From Rhizobacter sp. AJA081-3 (GTDB lineage: Bacteria > Pseudomonadota > Gammaproteobacteria > Burkholderiales > Burkholderiaceae_C): a DNA stretch of 64,000 bases. Position 1 is the stretch's first letter. Each line of letters opens with the position of its first letter. Of the stretch, positions 1-8,045 are shown piece by piece. Location of the stretch: NCBI RefSeq assembly GCF_017795745.1, contig NZ_CP059067.1, positions 4,526,001 through 4,590,000 of the forward strand, written 5' to 3'. The position numbers were made by a program, and so were the translations under genes. The notes under the pieces are model-generated. The model had not been told where the DNA came from and ran no database searches. It was given only the letters and a program-made list of their open reading frames with translations.

Positions 1-152
1 AGCACCTCGTGCTCCGCGACGCGCACGCCCAGTGCCGCCAGGCGCGCCGTCATCACCGCGTCGCACAGGTTGTAGGCACGCACCACGGCCAGCCAGGACT
101 GGGTGCCGTGCGGGGAGGAGCGCTTCTTCGCAGTGGTCTTTGCAGTCGCCAT
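1..152 (-). CDS. MarR-family transcriptional regulator (N-terminal part, runs off left edge)
   Basis: Only the first 50 codons lie in the window. The gene starts at an ATG read from 152 downwards and continues beyond base 1. The visible protein begins with a basic Ala/Lys/Thr/Ser-rich tail and then a helix with QSWLAVVRAYNLCDAVM followed by LAALGVRVAEHEVL, a pattern I associate with the N-terminal dimerisation helix of MarR-type repressors of Burkholderiales. The winged-helix domain is outside the window, so the family call is tentative. It is divergent from the thioesterase-like gene at 210, and the 57-bp gap between them carries several TTGAAC half-sites, which fits a repressor acting on its own promoter and its neighbour. 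Confidence 0.6.
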   Translation of the reverse strand, partial: MATAKTTAKKRSSPHGTQSWLAVVRAYNLCDAVMTARLAALGVRVAEHEV

Positions 153-167
153 GCAATTCGTTCAGTC

Positions 168-193
168 TTGAACTATACTGTTCAACATTGAAC
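168..193. promoter_or_regulatory. Probable MarR-type operator (TTGAAC/GTTCAA inverted repeats)
   Basis: Between the divergent MarR and thioesterase-like genes the sequence reads TTGAAC (168-173), six bases, GTTCAA (180-185), two bases, TTGAAC (188-193). This gives two overlapping perfect inverted repeats with 6-bp arms. The six-base spacer, TATACT, itself resembles a -10 box, so a bound protein would cover a promoter. The position and symmetry fit autoregulation by the adjacent regulator; binding is inferred. Confidence 0.5.
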
Positions 194-209
194 CAATTCT
201 ACCGTGACC

Positions 210-737
210 ATGAACCTCTACCTGCGGCTCCTCTGGACCCTGCTGCGCGCCTGGCGCTCGCCACGCCTGGTGCTCGGCCAGACGCTGGAGCGCACGCTGC
301 GCGTGCTGCCCAACGACCTGGACGTGAACGGCCACATGAACAACGGCCGCTACCTGACATTGATCGACCTGATGCTGGTGGAGTACTTCGTGCGCACCGG
401 CTTCGCGCGGGCGATGCTTCGGCGCGGCTGGCGGCCGATGGCCGGCGGCTCCTTCATCACCTACCGGCGCGGCCTGAAGCCGCTGCAGACCTACACGCTG
501 CGCTTTCGCCTGGACGGCGGCGACGCGCACTGGAACTACATGCGCTTCGAGTTCATGCGCCACGGCCGTGTCTGCGCCGCCGGCTACATGAAGGGCGCCG
601 CGGTGGCGCGCGACGGGCTGGTCCCCAACGCCTTGTCATACGCGGCGATCGGCCTGGCCGTGCCCGACAGCACCGTGCCCGAGCCGGTGCGCCACTGGCT
701 GGCGGCCGAACACGGCGTGATGAACGCGGCCTGGTAG
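210..737 (+). CDS. Thioesterase-like hotdog-fold protein
   Basis: A 175-residue protein with the 4HBT-like pattern DLDVNGHMNNGRYLTLID around residues 35-52, where the D-x-NGHMNN-x-Y segment is typical of acyl-CoA thioesterase-like (THEM6-type) hotdog proteins. The first 20 residues are hydrophobic and basic, so it may sit at the membrane. The ATG at 210 was chosen over an in-frame GTG at 204; neither has a clear ribosome-binding site. It is followed 20 bp later by a small membrane protein gene and is divergent from a MarR gene. The substrate is unknown; an acyl-thioester hydrolase role is inferred from the fold alone. Confidence 0.6.
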   Translation: MNLYLRLLWTLLRAWRSPRLVLGQTLERTLRVLPNDLDVNGHMNNGRYLTLIDLMLVEYFVRTGFARAMLRRGWRPMAGGSFITYRRGLKPLQTYTLRFRLDGGDAHWNYMRFEFMRHGRVCAAGYMKGAAVARDGLVPNALSYAAIGLAVPDSTVPEPVRHWLAAEHGVMNAAW

Positions 738-757
738 GCCAGAAACGGAGACCCGCC

Positions 758-1171
758 ATGCTGCCCCAGACCCTCATCGTCGCCGGCGCCCTGATCTTCG
801 GGCTGCTCGGCACCATGCACCTGGCCTACACCTTCTTCACCGGCCTGTTCTCGCCGCGTGACGCCGCCACCGAGGCGTCCATGAAGCTCACCCATCCGCG
901 GCTCACCCGGCGCACCACGCTGTGGAAGGCCTGGGTCGGCTTCAACGCCAGCCACAGCCTGGGGGCGATGCTGTTCGCGGCGGTGTACCTGCTGCTCGCG
1001 CTGGCGCACATGGACTGGCTGCGCGAAGCCCCGACGCTGGTCTGGCTGGCCGCGGTGGGCGCGCTGGCCTACCTGGCGCTGGCCGTGCGCTACTGGTTCC
1101 GCACGCCGCTGATCGGCATCGCGCTGGCCAGCACCTGCTTCCTCGCCGCCGCCATCGCGCTGAGCGTCTGA
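758..1171 (+). CDS. Small four-helix membrane protein, function unknown
   Basis: A 137-residue protein preceded by GGAG at 747-750. Hydropathy by eye gives four membrane segments (about residues 5-27, 62-80, 88-106 and 114-134), with a short polar loop after the first helix containing SPRDAATEASMK. I recognise it as a conserved hypothetical membrane protein but cannot name a function. It lies 20 bp after the thioesterase-like gene and is probably cotranscribed with it. Its last 82 bp overlap, on the opposite strand, the 3' end of the flavin oxidoreductase gene, an unusually long tail-to-tail overlap for this otherwise tidy region. Confidence 0.6.
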   Translation: MLPQTLIVAGALIFGLLGTMHLAYTFFTGLFSPRDAATEASMKLTHPRLTRRTTLWKAWVGFNASHSLGAMLFAAVYLLLALAHMDWLREAPTLVWLAAVGALAYLALAVRYWFRTPLIGIALASTCFLAAAIALSV

Positions 1172-2787
1172 GCCGCCGCCCGGGTGCCTTGGAAGAAGGC
1201 TTCCTCGAACACCGAGTAGGCCGACAGATCGGCATGCGCAAAGTGCACGCGTGCGCCGCGGGGCGGTGCCTGCAGCGCCTGCAGCGCCGCGTGGCCGCGC
1301 AGGCCCGGCACCGGGATGCTCATCGCGTGGCCGTAACGCATCAGGTCGATCTGGGTCACGCGCTGCGGCAGGTCGGGATGCGCCTGCGCCAGGTCGGCGA
1401 TCACGCGCTCGGCCCAGACCGGCGCCGACTCGCCGAGCAGGCGCTGCCGGGCATCGCGCAGCTGCGCTTCGTCGTTGCCACCGAGCGCCCAGTAGGCGCT
1501 GTACACCGTCGGCCCGGGATGCGCGCGCAGGCTCTGGTGCATCGCATCGACATACCCGAGCGCCGCGCTGCCGTAGAGCACGTTGTCCCATGACGGCGGC
1601 GCGCCGCCGCGATCCAGCGGCGGCCGGTCGCATTGCAGGTTGGCGACCAGCCAGGGCGCCTGGCGCATCGCTGCCACGGCTGCCGGCAGCGCCGGCGGCG
1701 GGCTCTCGAAGAGGCGCAGCGCGACGAACAGCGGCAGAGCGAGCACGAGCTGCGGCGCGCTCCAGCGCTCGACGCGCTGCTCGCGCTCGTTCCACAGATC
1801 GAGCACGACCTCGTCGCGGCGCTCCTCGACGCGCATCGCCACGCAGCCCATGTGCAGCCGCTCGCGATGTGGCGCTGCCAGCCGCTCGGCCAGCCAGCCG
1901 TTGCCTTCGGGCCAGGTGAGCACGCCCTCGCGTTCGGCCTCGCCGCTGCCGGGGGCATGGAAGCCGTGGCGGCTGGCGAAGTAGTGGATGCCGGCCCAGG
2001 CTGACACCTGCGCGGCGCCGGCGCCGTAGTCGTCGCGGCAGCAGTAGTCGAGGTACCAGCGCAGCGCGGGGGCGTCGAAGCCCTCCCGGCCGAGCCACTG
2101 CGCGAACGGGATCGCATCGAGCGCGGCGAGGGCCGGCGTCCACGCCGCGTGGGCGGTGGGCATGCGGAAGGCGCCGCCCTGCGCGGCGCGGTCGACCGCT
2201 TCGGCAAAACGCCGGTACTGCGCCAGCGTGCGCTCGCGCTCGGCGGCCGGGAGTGCCTCCACCGGCGGCAGCAGGCCTTCGTGCCAGGTGCCATCGATGA
2301 ACAGGCGCTCCTGCGGGCTGTGGCACAGGTGGCGCTCGTCGTAGACGGGGCGGCCCATCACGCTGCGGCGCAGCCCCAGGTCCTCGAGCAGTTCGATCAG
2401 CGCCGTGTCGTGCTCGCCCGGCAGTGGCAGGTAGTGCGCGCCAAGCGGGCAGCCCATGCCAGCCATCGTGTGGCCGCGGCTGTTGCCGCCGGCAGTGTCT
2501 TCCAGCTCGAAGAGCTGCACGTCGTCGATGCCGGCACGCACGAGTCCGCGCGCGGCAGTGAGCCCGGCGATGCCGGCACCGACCACCAGCACGCCCGCGC
2601 GGCGGGTCACGGCCGGCGCGGGCAGGCGCCCGCTCTTGGCCTCGCGCAGCCGATGGCCACGCTCGTGGCCGGCGCCGACCCAGCGCGCGGTGGCCGCAGC
2701 CTCGTCGCGGCGCGCGCAGCCGACGATCGCCGCGCCGGCCAGCCCGGCCGCGCCGGCCAGCCAGCCACGGCGGCTCAGCCCGCTCAT
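1090..2787 (-). CDS. Exported FAD-dependent amine oxidase-like lipoprotein
   Basis: A 565-residue flavoprotein. The N-terminus has SRRGWLAGAAGLAG followed by IVGC, which combines a twin-arginine signal with a lipobox (Cys24), so it is probably exported folded and lipid-anchored. The Rossmann FAD motif VVGAGIAGLTAARG lies at 68-81, with an acidic ribose-binding stretch ending FELED near residue 96. The C-terminal part (FAHADLSAYSVFEEAFFQGTRAA) resembles the closing FAD contact of monoamine/polyamine oxidase relatives. The start overlaps the stop of the spermidine-synthase-like gene by 4 bp (ATGA), so the two are translationally coupled. Coupling to an aminopropyltransferase suggests an amine substrate; this is inference. 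Confidence 0.75.
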   Translation of the reverse strand: MSGLSRRGWLAGAAGLAGAAIVGCARRDEAAATARWVGAGHERGHRLREAKSGRLPAPAVTRRAGVLVVGAGIAGLTAARGLVRAGIDDVQLFELEDTAGGNSRGHTMAGMGCPLGAHYLPLPGEHDTALIELLEDLGLRRSVMGRPVYDERHLCHSPQERLFIDGTWHEGLLPPVEALPAAERERTLAQYRRFAEAVDRAAQGGAFRMPTAHAAWTPALAALDAIPFAQWLGREGFDAPALRWYLDYCCRDDYGAGAAQVSAWAGIHYFASRHGFHAPGSGEAEREGVLTWPEGNGWLAERLAAPHRERLHMGCVAMRVEERRDEVVLDLWNEREQRVERWSAPQLVLALPLFVALRLFESPPPALPAAVAAMRQAPWLVANLQCDRPPLDRGGAPPSWDNVLYGSAALGYVDAMHQSLRAHPGPTVYSAYWALGGNDEAQLRDARQRLLGESAPVWAERVIADLAQAHPDLPQRVTQIDLMRYGHAMSIPVPGLRGHAALQALQAPPRGARVHFAHADLSAYSVFEEAFFQGTRAAAQTLSAMAAARKQVLASAMPISGVRNQ

Positions 2788-4340
2788 TGGTGCACCTTGC
2801 CCCACTCCTGCTCGAACAGGTGCACGAGCAGCTGGTTCGACAAGCGGTTCGGCTCGGCCGGCACGCGCGCCATGTCGGGCGGGAAGTTGAACAGCGCCGG
2901 CAGCCCGTCGAGACTCAGGAAACGCAGCCCCGCGGGCAGCGCGGTCGGCAAGCGCCAGGGCCTTCGGCTCGCGACGATGAAGCCCCATTCGCCGAAGCTC
3001 GGCACATGGGCGTGGTAGCCGGTGGCGGCGAGGCCGGTGGCCTCGATCGTCGCGGCGACGGTCCAGAAGCTGCGCCGCGCGATCAGCGGCGAGGTGGTCT
3101 GCACCACCGCATAACCGCCGGCCGCCAGGTGCTCGTCCAGCCGCTGGTAGAAGGTGGTGGTGTAGAGCTTGCCGATGGAGAAGTTGGTCGGGTCGGGAAA
3201 GTCGACCACGATCACGTCGAAGTGGCCGGGGTTCGCCTCCAGCCACGCGAACGCATCGGCGTTCACGATGCGCAGCTTCGGCGAACGCAGCGCGTCGCCG
3301 TTGAGCGCGCGCAGCATCGGCGCGGTCGAGAACAGCTCGGTCATGTGCGGGTCGAGCTCGACCAGCGTGACCGCCTCGACGCTGTCGTACCTGAGCACCT
3401 CGCGCACCGCCATGCCGTCGCCGCCACCGAGCACCAGCACCTGCTTGGGCGCGCCGTGCGCGGCCATCGCCGGATGCACCAGCGCCTCGTGGTAGCGGTA
3501 CTCGTCGCGCGAGTGGAATTGCAGATTGCCGTTGAGGAACAGCCGCACACCGGCCCCGCCCGATGTGACGACGACACGCTGGTAGGCGCTGTTCTCGGCG
3601 TAGACGATGGCGTCGCCGTAGAAGCGATCCTCGGCCCAGCGGGTGATGCGGTCGGCACCGGCGAATGCCAGGCCCAGCGCCGCCACGGTGAACACGCAGG
3701 CCAGCGCGTGCAGGCGCGGCGCGCGCAGCTCGCCGCGGAACAGCCACAGCGTCCACAGCGCCACCGCGGCGTTGAGCAGGCCGAAGAACAGGCCCGTGCG
3801 GATCAGCCCGAGCTGAGGCACCAGCAGCAGCGGGAAGGCGATGGCCACCGCCAGCGCGCCGAGGTAATCGAAGGTGAGAACCTGCGAGACCAGGTCCTTG
3901 AGCGCGTAGCGGTCGCGGAAGTGCCGCTTGAGGATGCGCATGACCAGCGGGATCTCCAGCCCGACCAGCGTGCCGACGACCAGCACCAGCCCGTACAGCG
4001 CGAAGCGGAACGAGCCCGCCGCCACGCTGTGCAGAGCGAACAGCGAGGCCGGCAGCAGCCCGCCGATCAGCCCGACGAGCAGTTCGATGCGCAGGAAGTG
4101 GCCCACCAGCTGCCGCTCGAGGAAGCGCGACAGGTACGAGCCCACGCCCATGGCGAACAGATAGGTGCCGATGACGGTGGAGAACTGCAGGACGGAGTCG
4201 CCCAGCAGGTAGCTGGCCAGCGCACCGGCGGCCAGCTCGTAGAGCAGCCCGCAGGCCGCGACGACGAAGACCGAGGCGAGCAGCGCGACTTCGGCCGGGC
4301 GGATCGAGGCCGCCGGCGTCGCGCCCTCGCCGTCAGCCAT
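2784..4340 (-). CDS. Membrane-anchored spermidine synthase-like aminopropyltransferase
   Basis: 518 residues. The first ~225 residues form about seven transmembrane helices, followed by a polyamine synthase domain. Seen motifs are AYQRVVV (252-258), LNGNLQFHSRDEYRYHEAL (269-287, the amine-binding region), VLGGGDG (303-309, nucleotide binding), VELD (327-330) and DFPDP (380-384), the last replacing the usual DxTDP catalytic segment. Classical SpeE enzymes are soluble and about 280-310 residues, so this is the membrane-fused subfamily. It overlaps DUF350 upstream by 8 bp and the amine oxidase downstream by 4 bp. It probably transfers aminopropyl groups from decarboxylated AdoMet, but the altered motif makes the acceptor uncertain. 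No speD gene is nearby. Confidence 0.8.
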   Translation of the reverse strand: MADGEGATPAASIRPAEVALLASVFVVAACGLLYELAAGALASYLLGDSVLQFSTVIGTYLFAMGVGSYLSRFLERQLVGHFLRIELLVGLIGGLLPASLFALHSVAAGSFRFALYGLVLVVGTLVGLEIPLVMRILKRHFRDRYALKDLVSQVLTFDYLGALAVAIAFPLLLVPQLGLIRTGLFFGLLNAAVALWTLWLFRGELRAPRLHALACVFTVAALGLAFAGADRITRWAEDRFYGDAIVYAENSAYQRVVVTSGGAGVRLFLNGNLQFHSRDEYRYHEALVHPAMAAHGAPKQVLVLGGGDGMAVREVLRYDSVEAVTLVELDPHMTELFSTAPMLRALNGDALRSPKLRIVNADAFAWLEANPGHFDVIVVDFPDPTNFSIGKLYTTTFYQRLDEHLAAGGYAVVQTTSPLIARRSFWTVAATIEATGLAATGYHAHVPSFGEWGFIVASRRPWRLPTALPAGLRFLSLDGLPALFNFPPDMARVPAEPNRLSNQLLVHLFEQEWGKVHQ

Positions 4341-4557
4341 GGATGGCCGCGGCGACGATCTGCCCGATGGCCAGCGCCGTGGCGCCGACGACGATGGCCA
4401 GCGCGACGTTCTTCTTCTCGACGATCTCTTCCCACAGCTTGTAGGGCGTGAACTTGTCGACGATGACGAAGCAGATCCAGAAGATCGCCACGCCGATCAC
4501 GGCGTAGAGCATGGACCCGAAGAAGATGCCCGGCTTCAGCCACTCGATGCCCATCAT
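4333..4557 (-). CDS. DUF350 small membrane protein
   Basis: A 74-residue protein with two predicted helices (about residues 12-33 and 50-70) separated by the charged loop DKFTPYKLWEEIVEKKN, matching a single DUF350 unit (YjfL-like). DUF350 proteins recur beside PspA, SPFH or spermidine-synthase genes in envelope-stress neighbourhoods, but no biochemical activity is established that I know of. GAGGAG lies seven bases upstream of the tandem ATG-ATG start (the second ATG, 4554, is an alternative). It overlaps the spermidine-synthase-like gene by 8 bp and follows the DUF4178 gene by 35 bp, so it belongs to the same operon. Confidence 0.8.
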   Translation of the reverse strand: MMGIEWLKPGIFFGSMLYAVIGVAIFWICFVIVDKFTPYKLWEEIVEKKNVALAIVVGATALAIGQIVAAAIHG

Positions 4558-4592
4558 GTCGTTGCTCCTCGTTGTCTGTCAGTGTGACGCGT

Positions 4593-6191
4593 TCACTTGT
4601 GGCTGCCGCCGCTGGACCAGCCGCCGAACGAGCCGCCGCCCGTGCGCCCGCCGCTGCTCGAGCTGCGCACGCAATTCTGGTACTCCGCCGAGGCTTCGCC
4701 GTAGGTGGCGCGGACCTGGCTGCAGTCGCGGCTGTCGTCGCAGCGGAACAGCATCAGCAGGATCACCACCACGAACACCCAGAAGAACGCCTTGGCCAGC
4801 AGCGACGAGGCGTTGCCCGAGGTCGGCAGGGCATCGCGCTGGAACGACGCGCTCTTTTCCGGCGCGAGCTTGAAGGCTTTCAGCACCGCGTCGGCGGTCA
4901 GCGTTTCGCCTGCGGACCAGATCACTTCCTGGTCGCCGCCCTGGCCCGTCTGCTCGCGATTGAGCCGCCGCGTGCCGAAGGCACCGGTGCCCATGTAGTC
5001 GGTATTGGAGGTCTTCGCGTCGCGCTCGAGCTTCCAGTAGAACTCGCCGAGCACATAGGTGGCCTTGCCGGCGTAGTCGTACAGCTTGCGGTACAGCACG
5101 CCCTGGTATTTGACGCCGTCGCCGGCACGCTCGGGCACGCCGGTGATCGGCGCCGACCAGCTCCAGCCGTCTTCGGCATCGACGAGGAAGGCGAAGCCCT
5201 CGCTGCGGTGGTACAGCAGGTACTCGCGCCAGAAGCTCTGTTCGTCGTCGTCGCCCGAGGCGATCTCGCAGCGCTCGGCATAACCCACCACCTGCCAGGG
5301 CAGCGCCTTCTTGTCGCCCGGCTTCGTCGACAGCGCCAGCGTGCCGGTGCTGCCCAGCGGGATCTGAGGTTCGCTGCCGTTGTCCTGAGCGTAGTGCTTG
5401 AGATCGCCGCCAACGCCCTGCGACACGTCGACCACCGCGTGGCAGTTGAAGCAGACGATCGACTGCGTGGTCGAGAGCTTCACCTCCAGCGCGGTGCCGC
5501 AGCTCGGGCATTCGACGCCGCGCGCCTTCAGCGTCTTCTCGCTGGCCTCGGCCAGCCCGGTCATCGCCAGCTCGCTGATCGCCACCGAGCGGCCGACCGA
5601 CCACTTCGGCACCGCCGGGTCGCCGTAGTCGAGCGTGGCCACTTCGTCGCGCGTGTTGCGCAGGTCGGCGACGACGAAGCCGCGCTCCAGGTTGGGCTTG
5701 AAGGGCAGCTCGCCCTGCGCGGCGATCAGCTTGGCGGCTGCCACCGAGGCAACCGACCAGGCCATGCCGGCCACCCGCAGCGACTGCCCGACGCGGAGAG
5801 TCTCGGCGGCCGGCGCCGCACCGTCCAGCGGCGCGTCGAACGAGAAAACGTAGCGGCCGTTGTCCTCGCTCAGCCAGCCGGAGCGGCCGTTGTCGAACAG
5901 GGCATGCCACTCGTTCCAGGTGCCCTCAGCGTAGCGGTACTGCAGCCGGCCGACCAGCGTGAACGGCGCGCCCTGGTGGCGGCCGGCGGCGCCGAGCTGC
6001 AGCGGCGAGTGGTCGTCGAACAGCTCGGCGCTCTGGCCGATGCGCCGCAGCGCCTCGCCGTCACGGACGATGGTGCTGCGGCAGAAGCTGCAGACCGCGA
6101 ACGCGGACGCCGCCGAGCGGAACTCGACGGGCGCGCCGCAGTTCGGGCACGCGGCACGGTAGCCGCGCTGGGGGCTGGCTTCGGAGGCCAA
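4593..6191 (-). CDS. Zinc-ribbon DUF4178 protein with C-terminal membrane segment
   Basis: 532 residues. A zinc ribbon at the N-terminus (Cys15, 18, 34, 37) precedes a DUF4178 region with the GRLQYRYAEGTWNEWHALFD signature. A second ribbon (CPSCGTAL ... CFNC, about residues 224-246) precedes a second DUF4178 region. A single membrane helix (about 467-483) follows, then a Cys-containing, Ser/Gly-rich tail ending in SGGSHK. The only plausible start is a TTG seven codons after the in-frame stop of the SPFH gene, without a strong ribosome-binding site, so the 5' end is less certain than the rest. DUF4178 proteins commonly accompany SPFH, DUF350 and SpeE-like genes. The role is unknown; it may be a membrane-tethered adaptor. 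Confidence 0.75.
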   Translation of the reverse strand: MASEASPQRGYRAACPNCGAPVEFRSAASAFAVCSFCRSTIVRDGEALRRIGQSAELFDDHSPLQLGAAGRHQGAPFTLVGRLQYRYAEGTWNEWHALFDNGRSGWLSEDNGRYVFSFDAPLDGAAPAAETLRVGQSLRVAGMAWSVASVAAAKLIAAQGELPFKPNLERGFVVADLRNTRDEVATLDYGDPAVPKWSVGRSVAISELAMTGLAEASEKTLKARGVECPSCGTALEVKLSTTQSIVCFNCHAVVDVSQGVGGDLKHYAQDNGSEPQIPLGSTGTLALSTKPGDKKALPWQVVGYAERCEIASGDDDEQSFWREYLLYHRSEGFAFLVDAEDGWSWSAPITGVPERAGDGVKYQGVLYRKLYDYAGKATYVLGEFYWKLERDAKTSNTDYMGTGAFGTRRLNREQTGQGGDQEVIWSAGETLTADAVLKAFKLAPEKSASFQRDALPTSGNASSLLAKAFFWVFVVVILLMLFRCDDSRDCSQVRATYGEASAEYQNCVRSSSSGGRTGGGSFGGWSSGGSHK

Positions 6192-6212
6192 GGCGACGGA
6201 GCGGCGTCGCGC

Positions 6213-7262
6213 CTAGACGAGCTTCTTCAGCAGCTCGGCCTTCTTGGCTTCGAACTCTTCCTGGGTGACGATGCCCTTGGACTTCAGCTCGGCCAGCTTC
6301 TCCAGCGTGGCCATCACCTCGTCGGGCTTCACGCCCGCCGGGGCCGCGGCCGCTGAGGCGGCCTGCGCCGCCCCGCCCTGCAGGCCCTGCGAAAGCTGCT
6401 GCGCCATCACCTGGCCGAGCGCTACGCCAGCACCCAGGCCCATGGCATCGCCGACCACGCCGCCACCGCCGCCGGCACCTGCCGCGCCTTCCGCGAACTT
6501 CGGGATCGCCTGCGCGGTCTGGTACTGCATGAATTTGCCCATGTCGCCGCCGACCATGCCCATGCCGATCTTCTGGTCGAGGATCTTCTGCAGTTCCTCG
6601 GGCAGCGAGACGTTCTGCACCGTCACCGCCTCGAGCTTGAGGCCGAGTTTCTCGAAGGCCGGCGAGGTGGCCTGCTGCAACTGGTTGGCGAATTCGATCT
6701 GGTTGGCCGCCAGGTCGAGGAAGGCGATGCCGCTGCTGGCCACTGCGTCGGAGATGTGCTGCAGCATCGTCGCGCGCAGCTGGCCGTCGAGCTCGGCGAC
6801 CGTGTAGGCGTCGCGCGTGCCCGAGATCTCGGTGTGGAACAGCTTCGGGTCGGCGATACGGTAGGCGTAGTTGCCGAAGGCGCGCAGGCGCACGGCACCG
6901 AAGTCCTTGTCGCGGATGGTCACCGGCTGCGTCGTGCCCCAGCGCTGATCGACCTGCTGGCGCGTGCTGAAGAAGTACACGTCGCTCTTGAACGGGCTCT
7001 TGAAGAGCTTGTCCCAGTTCTGCAGGTAGGTCAGCACCGGCAGCGTGGCGGTGGTCAGCGTGTAGCGGCCAGGGCCGAAGACATCGGCCACCTTGCCTTC
7101 GTTGACGAACACCGCCATCTGCGACTCGCGCACCGTCAGCGAGGCGCCGTTCTGAATCTCGAGGTCCTGCATCGGGTAGCGCCAGGCCAGCGTCCCGTCG
7201 CCCGCCTCCGTCCACTCGATGATGTCGATGAACTGTTTCTTGATGAAATCCATCAGCGCCAT
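6213..7262 (-). CDS. SPFH-domain protein with SHOCT C-terminus (virion-core-like family)
   Basis: 349 residues. The first ~240 residues form an SPFH/band-7-type domain of the YdjI 'virion core protein' family: it begins MDFIKKQFIDIIEW, then RYPMQDLEIQNGASLTVRESQ and FGPGRYTLTT. A Gly/Ala-rich linker follows, and the last ~35 residues (VMATLEKLAELKSKGIVTQE onward) form a SHOCT oligomerisation motif. The ATG at 7262 was chosen over one 48 bp upstream because GGGAGGGA lies just before it and MALMDFIKK is the usual family start. It is the first gene of the five-gene minus-strand cassette. SPFH proteins scaffold membrane microdomains; a role in envelope stress is inferred from context. Confidence 0.8.
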   Translation of the reverse strand: MALMDFIKKQFIDIIEWTEAGDGTLAWRYPMQDLEIQNGASLTVRESQMAVFVNEGKVADVFGPGRYTLTTATLPVLTYLQNWDKLFKSPFKSDVYFFSTRQQVDQRWGTTQPVTIRDKDFGAVRLRAFGNYAYRIADPKLFHTEISGTRDAYTVAELDGQLRATMLQHISDAVASSGIAFLDLAANQIEFANQLQQATSPAFEKLGLKLEAVTVQNVSLPEELQKILDQKIGMGMVGGDMGKFMQYQTAQAIPKFAEGAAGAGGGGGVVGDAMGLGAGVALGQVMAQQLSQGLQGGAAQAASAAAAPAGVKPDEVMATLEKLAELKSKGIVTQEEFEAKKAELLKKLV

Positions 7263-7355
7263 GCTTCCCTCCCAGGTAGGACATTGACCGATCGCCCGAC
7301 GCGGCTCCACGCGGGTGCGCGCATCATAGTGTGAGGTCCGGCACGTGCCGAACGA

Positions 7356-8045
7356 TCAGGCGGGATGGCGCAACCCCAGCACGAAATCACGCCGGTCGGG
7401 CGCCAGCGCGCGCGCCAGGTCGGCGGCGAACTCGCCGTGCAGCGCGTAGGCACGCTCGGCCTGCGGGTCGATCGAGGAGATCCTCACCAGCACGCCCTCG
7501 GCATCCTGCCGCTGCAGTGCGCGGCGCAGGCGTTCGCCCCAGGGCAGCACGGTGGCCTCGCCGGCCTGGCCGCCGACCACCGTCCAGTAGGTGATGGGTT
7601 CGGGCCGGCCGGGCATCTCGGCGACCAGCCTCGTCACCGGCAGCGTGCGTTCGCCGACCTGAAGACGAGCCGCGCTGAGCTCGCCGACACGGAACCCGCC
7701 GGCGCGGTAGCAGACCTCCGGCCGGTGCAGCTGCATGTCGGAAGACTGCGCGCCGAGGTAGGCGAGCGACAGCATGATGCGCTGGCCGCTCGGGTGCAGG
7801 AAGGTGCGTTCGAGCACCTGGTCGTAGATGGCGGTCTGGCGGCCGCGGCGGTCGGCGGCACGCACGAACGAGGCGGCGTCGCGGTCGAGGGTCCAGACGC
7901 CAAAACCTGCCGGTACCAGGTCGTCCAGCGCCGGGCCGGTGTGCGCCGGCGCGCCGCGCTGCGCCGGGCGAAGCCAGGTGGCGAGCAGCGCGCTGGCGCC
8001 CATGCCGGCGGCCAGCACCACTGCCTGGCGGCGGCCGGCATTCAT
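7356..8045 (-). CDS. epsI: EpsI family protein (exosortase-associated)
   Basis: 229 residues. An N-terminal signal or anchor helix (about residues 8-24) is followed by the EpsI domain: FGVWTLDRD, then YDQVLERTF, LAYLGAQSSDMQLHRPEVCY with its conserved H-x-PEVCY core, ITYWTV and RISSID. EpsI domains accompany exosortases as separate proteins or C-terminal fusions and are thought to act in the periplasm in exopolysaccharide/PEP-CTERM systems; their biochemistry is unsettled. The start codon overlaps the xrtB stop by 4 bp (ATGA), so synthesis is coupled. A 93-bp gap follows before the SPFH cassette on the same strand. Confidence 0.85.
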   Translation of the reverse strand: MNAGRRQAVVLAAGMGASALLATWLRPAQRGAPAHTGPALDDLVPAGFGVWTLDRDAASFVRAADRRGRQTAIYDQVLERTFLHPSGQRIMLSLAYLGAQSSDMQLHRPEVCYRAGGFRVGELSAARLQVGERTLPVTRLVAEMPGRPEPITYWTVVGGQAGEATVLPWGERLRRALQRQDAEGVLVRISSIDPQAERAYALHGEFAADLARALAPDRRDFVLGLRHPA

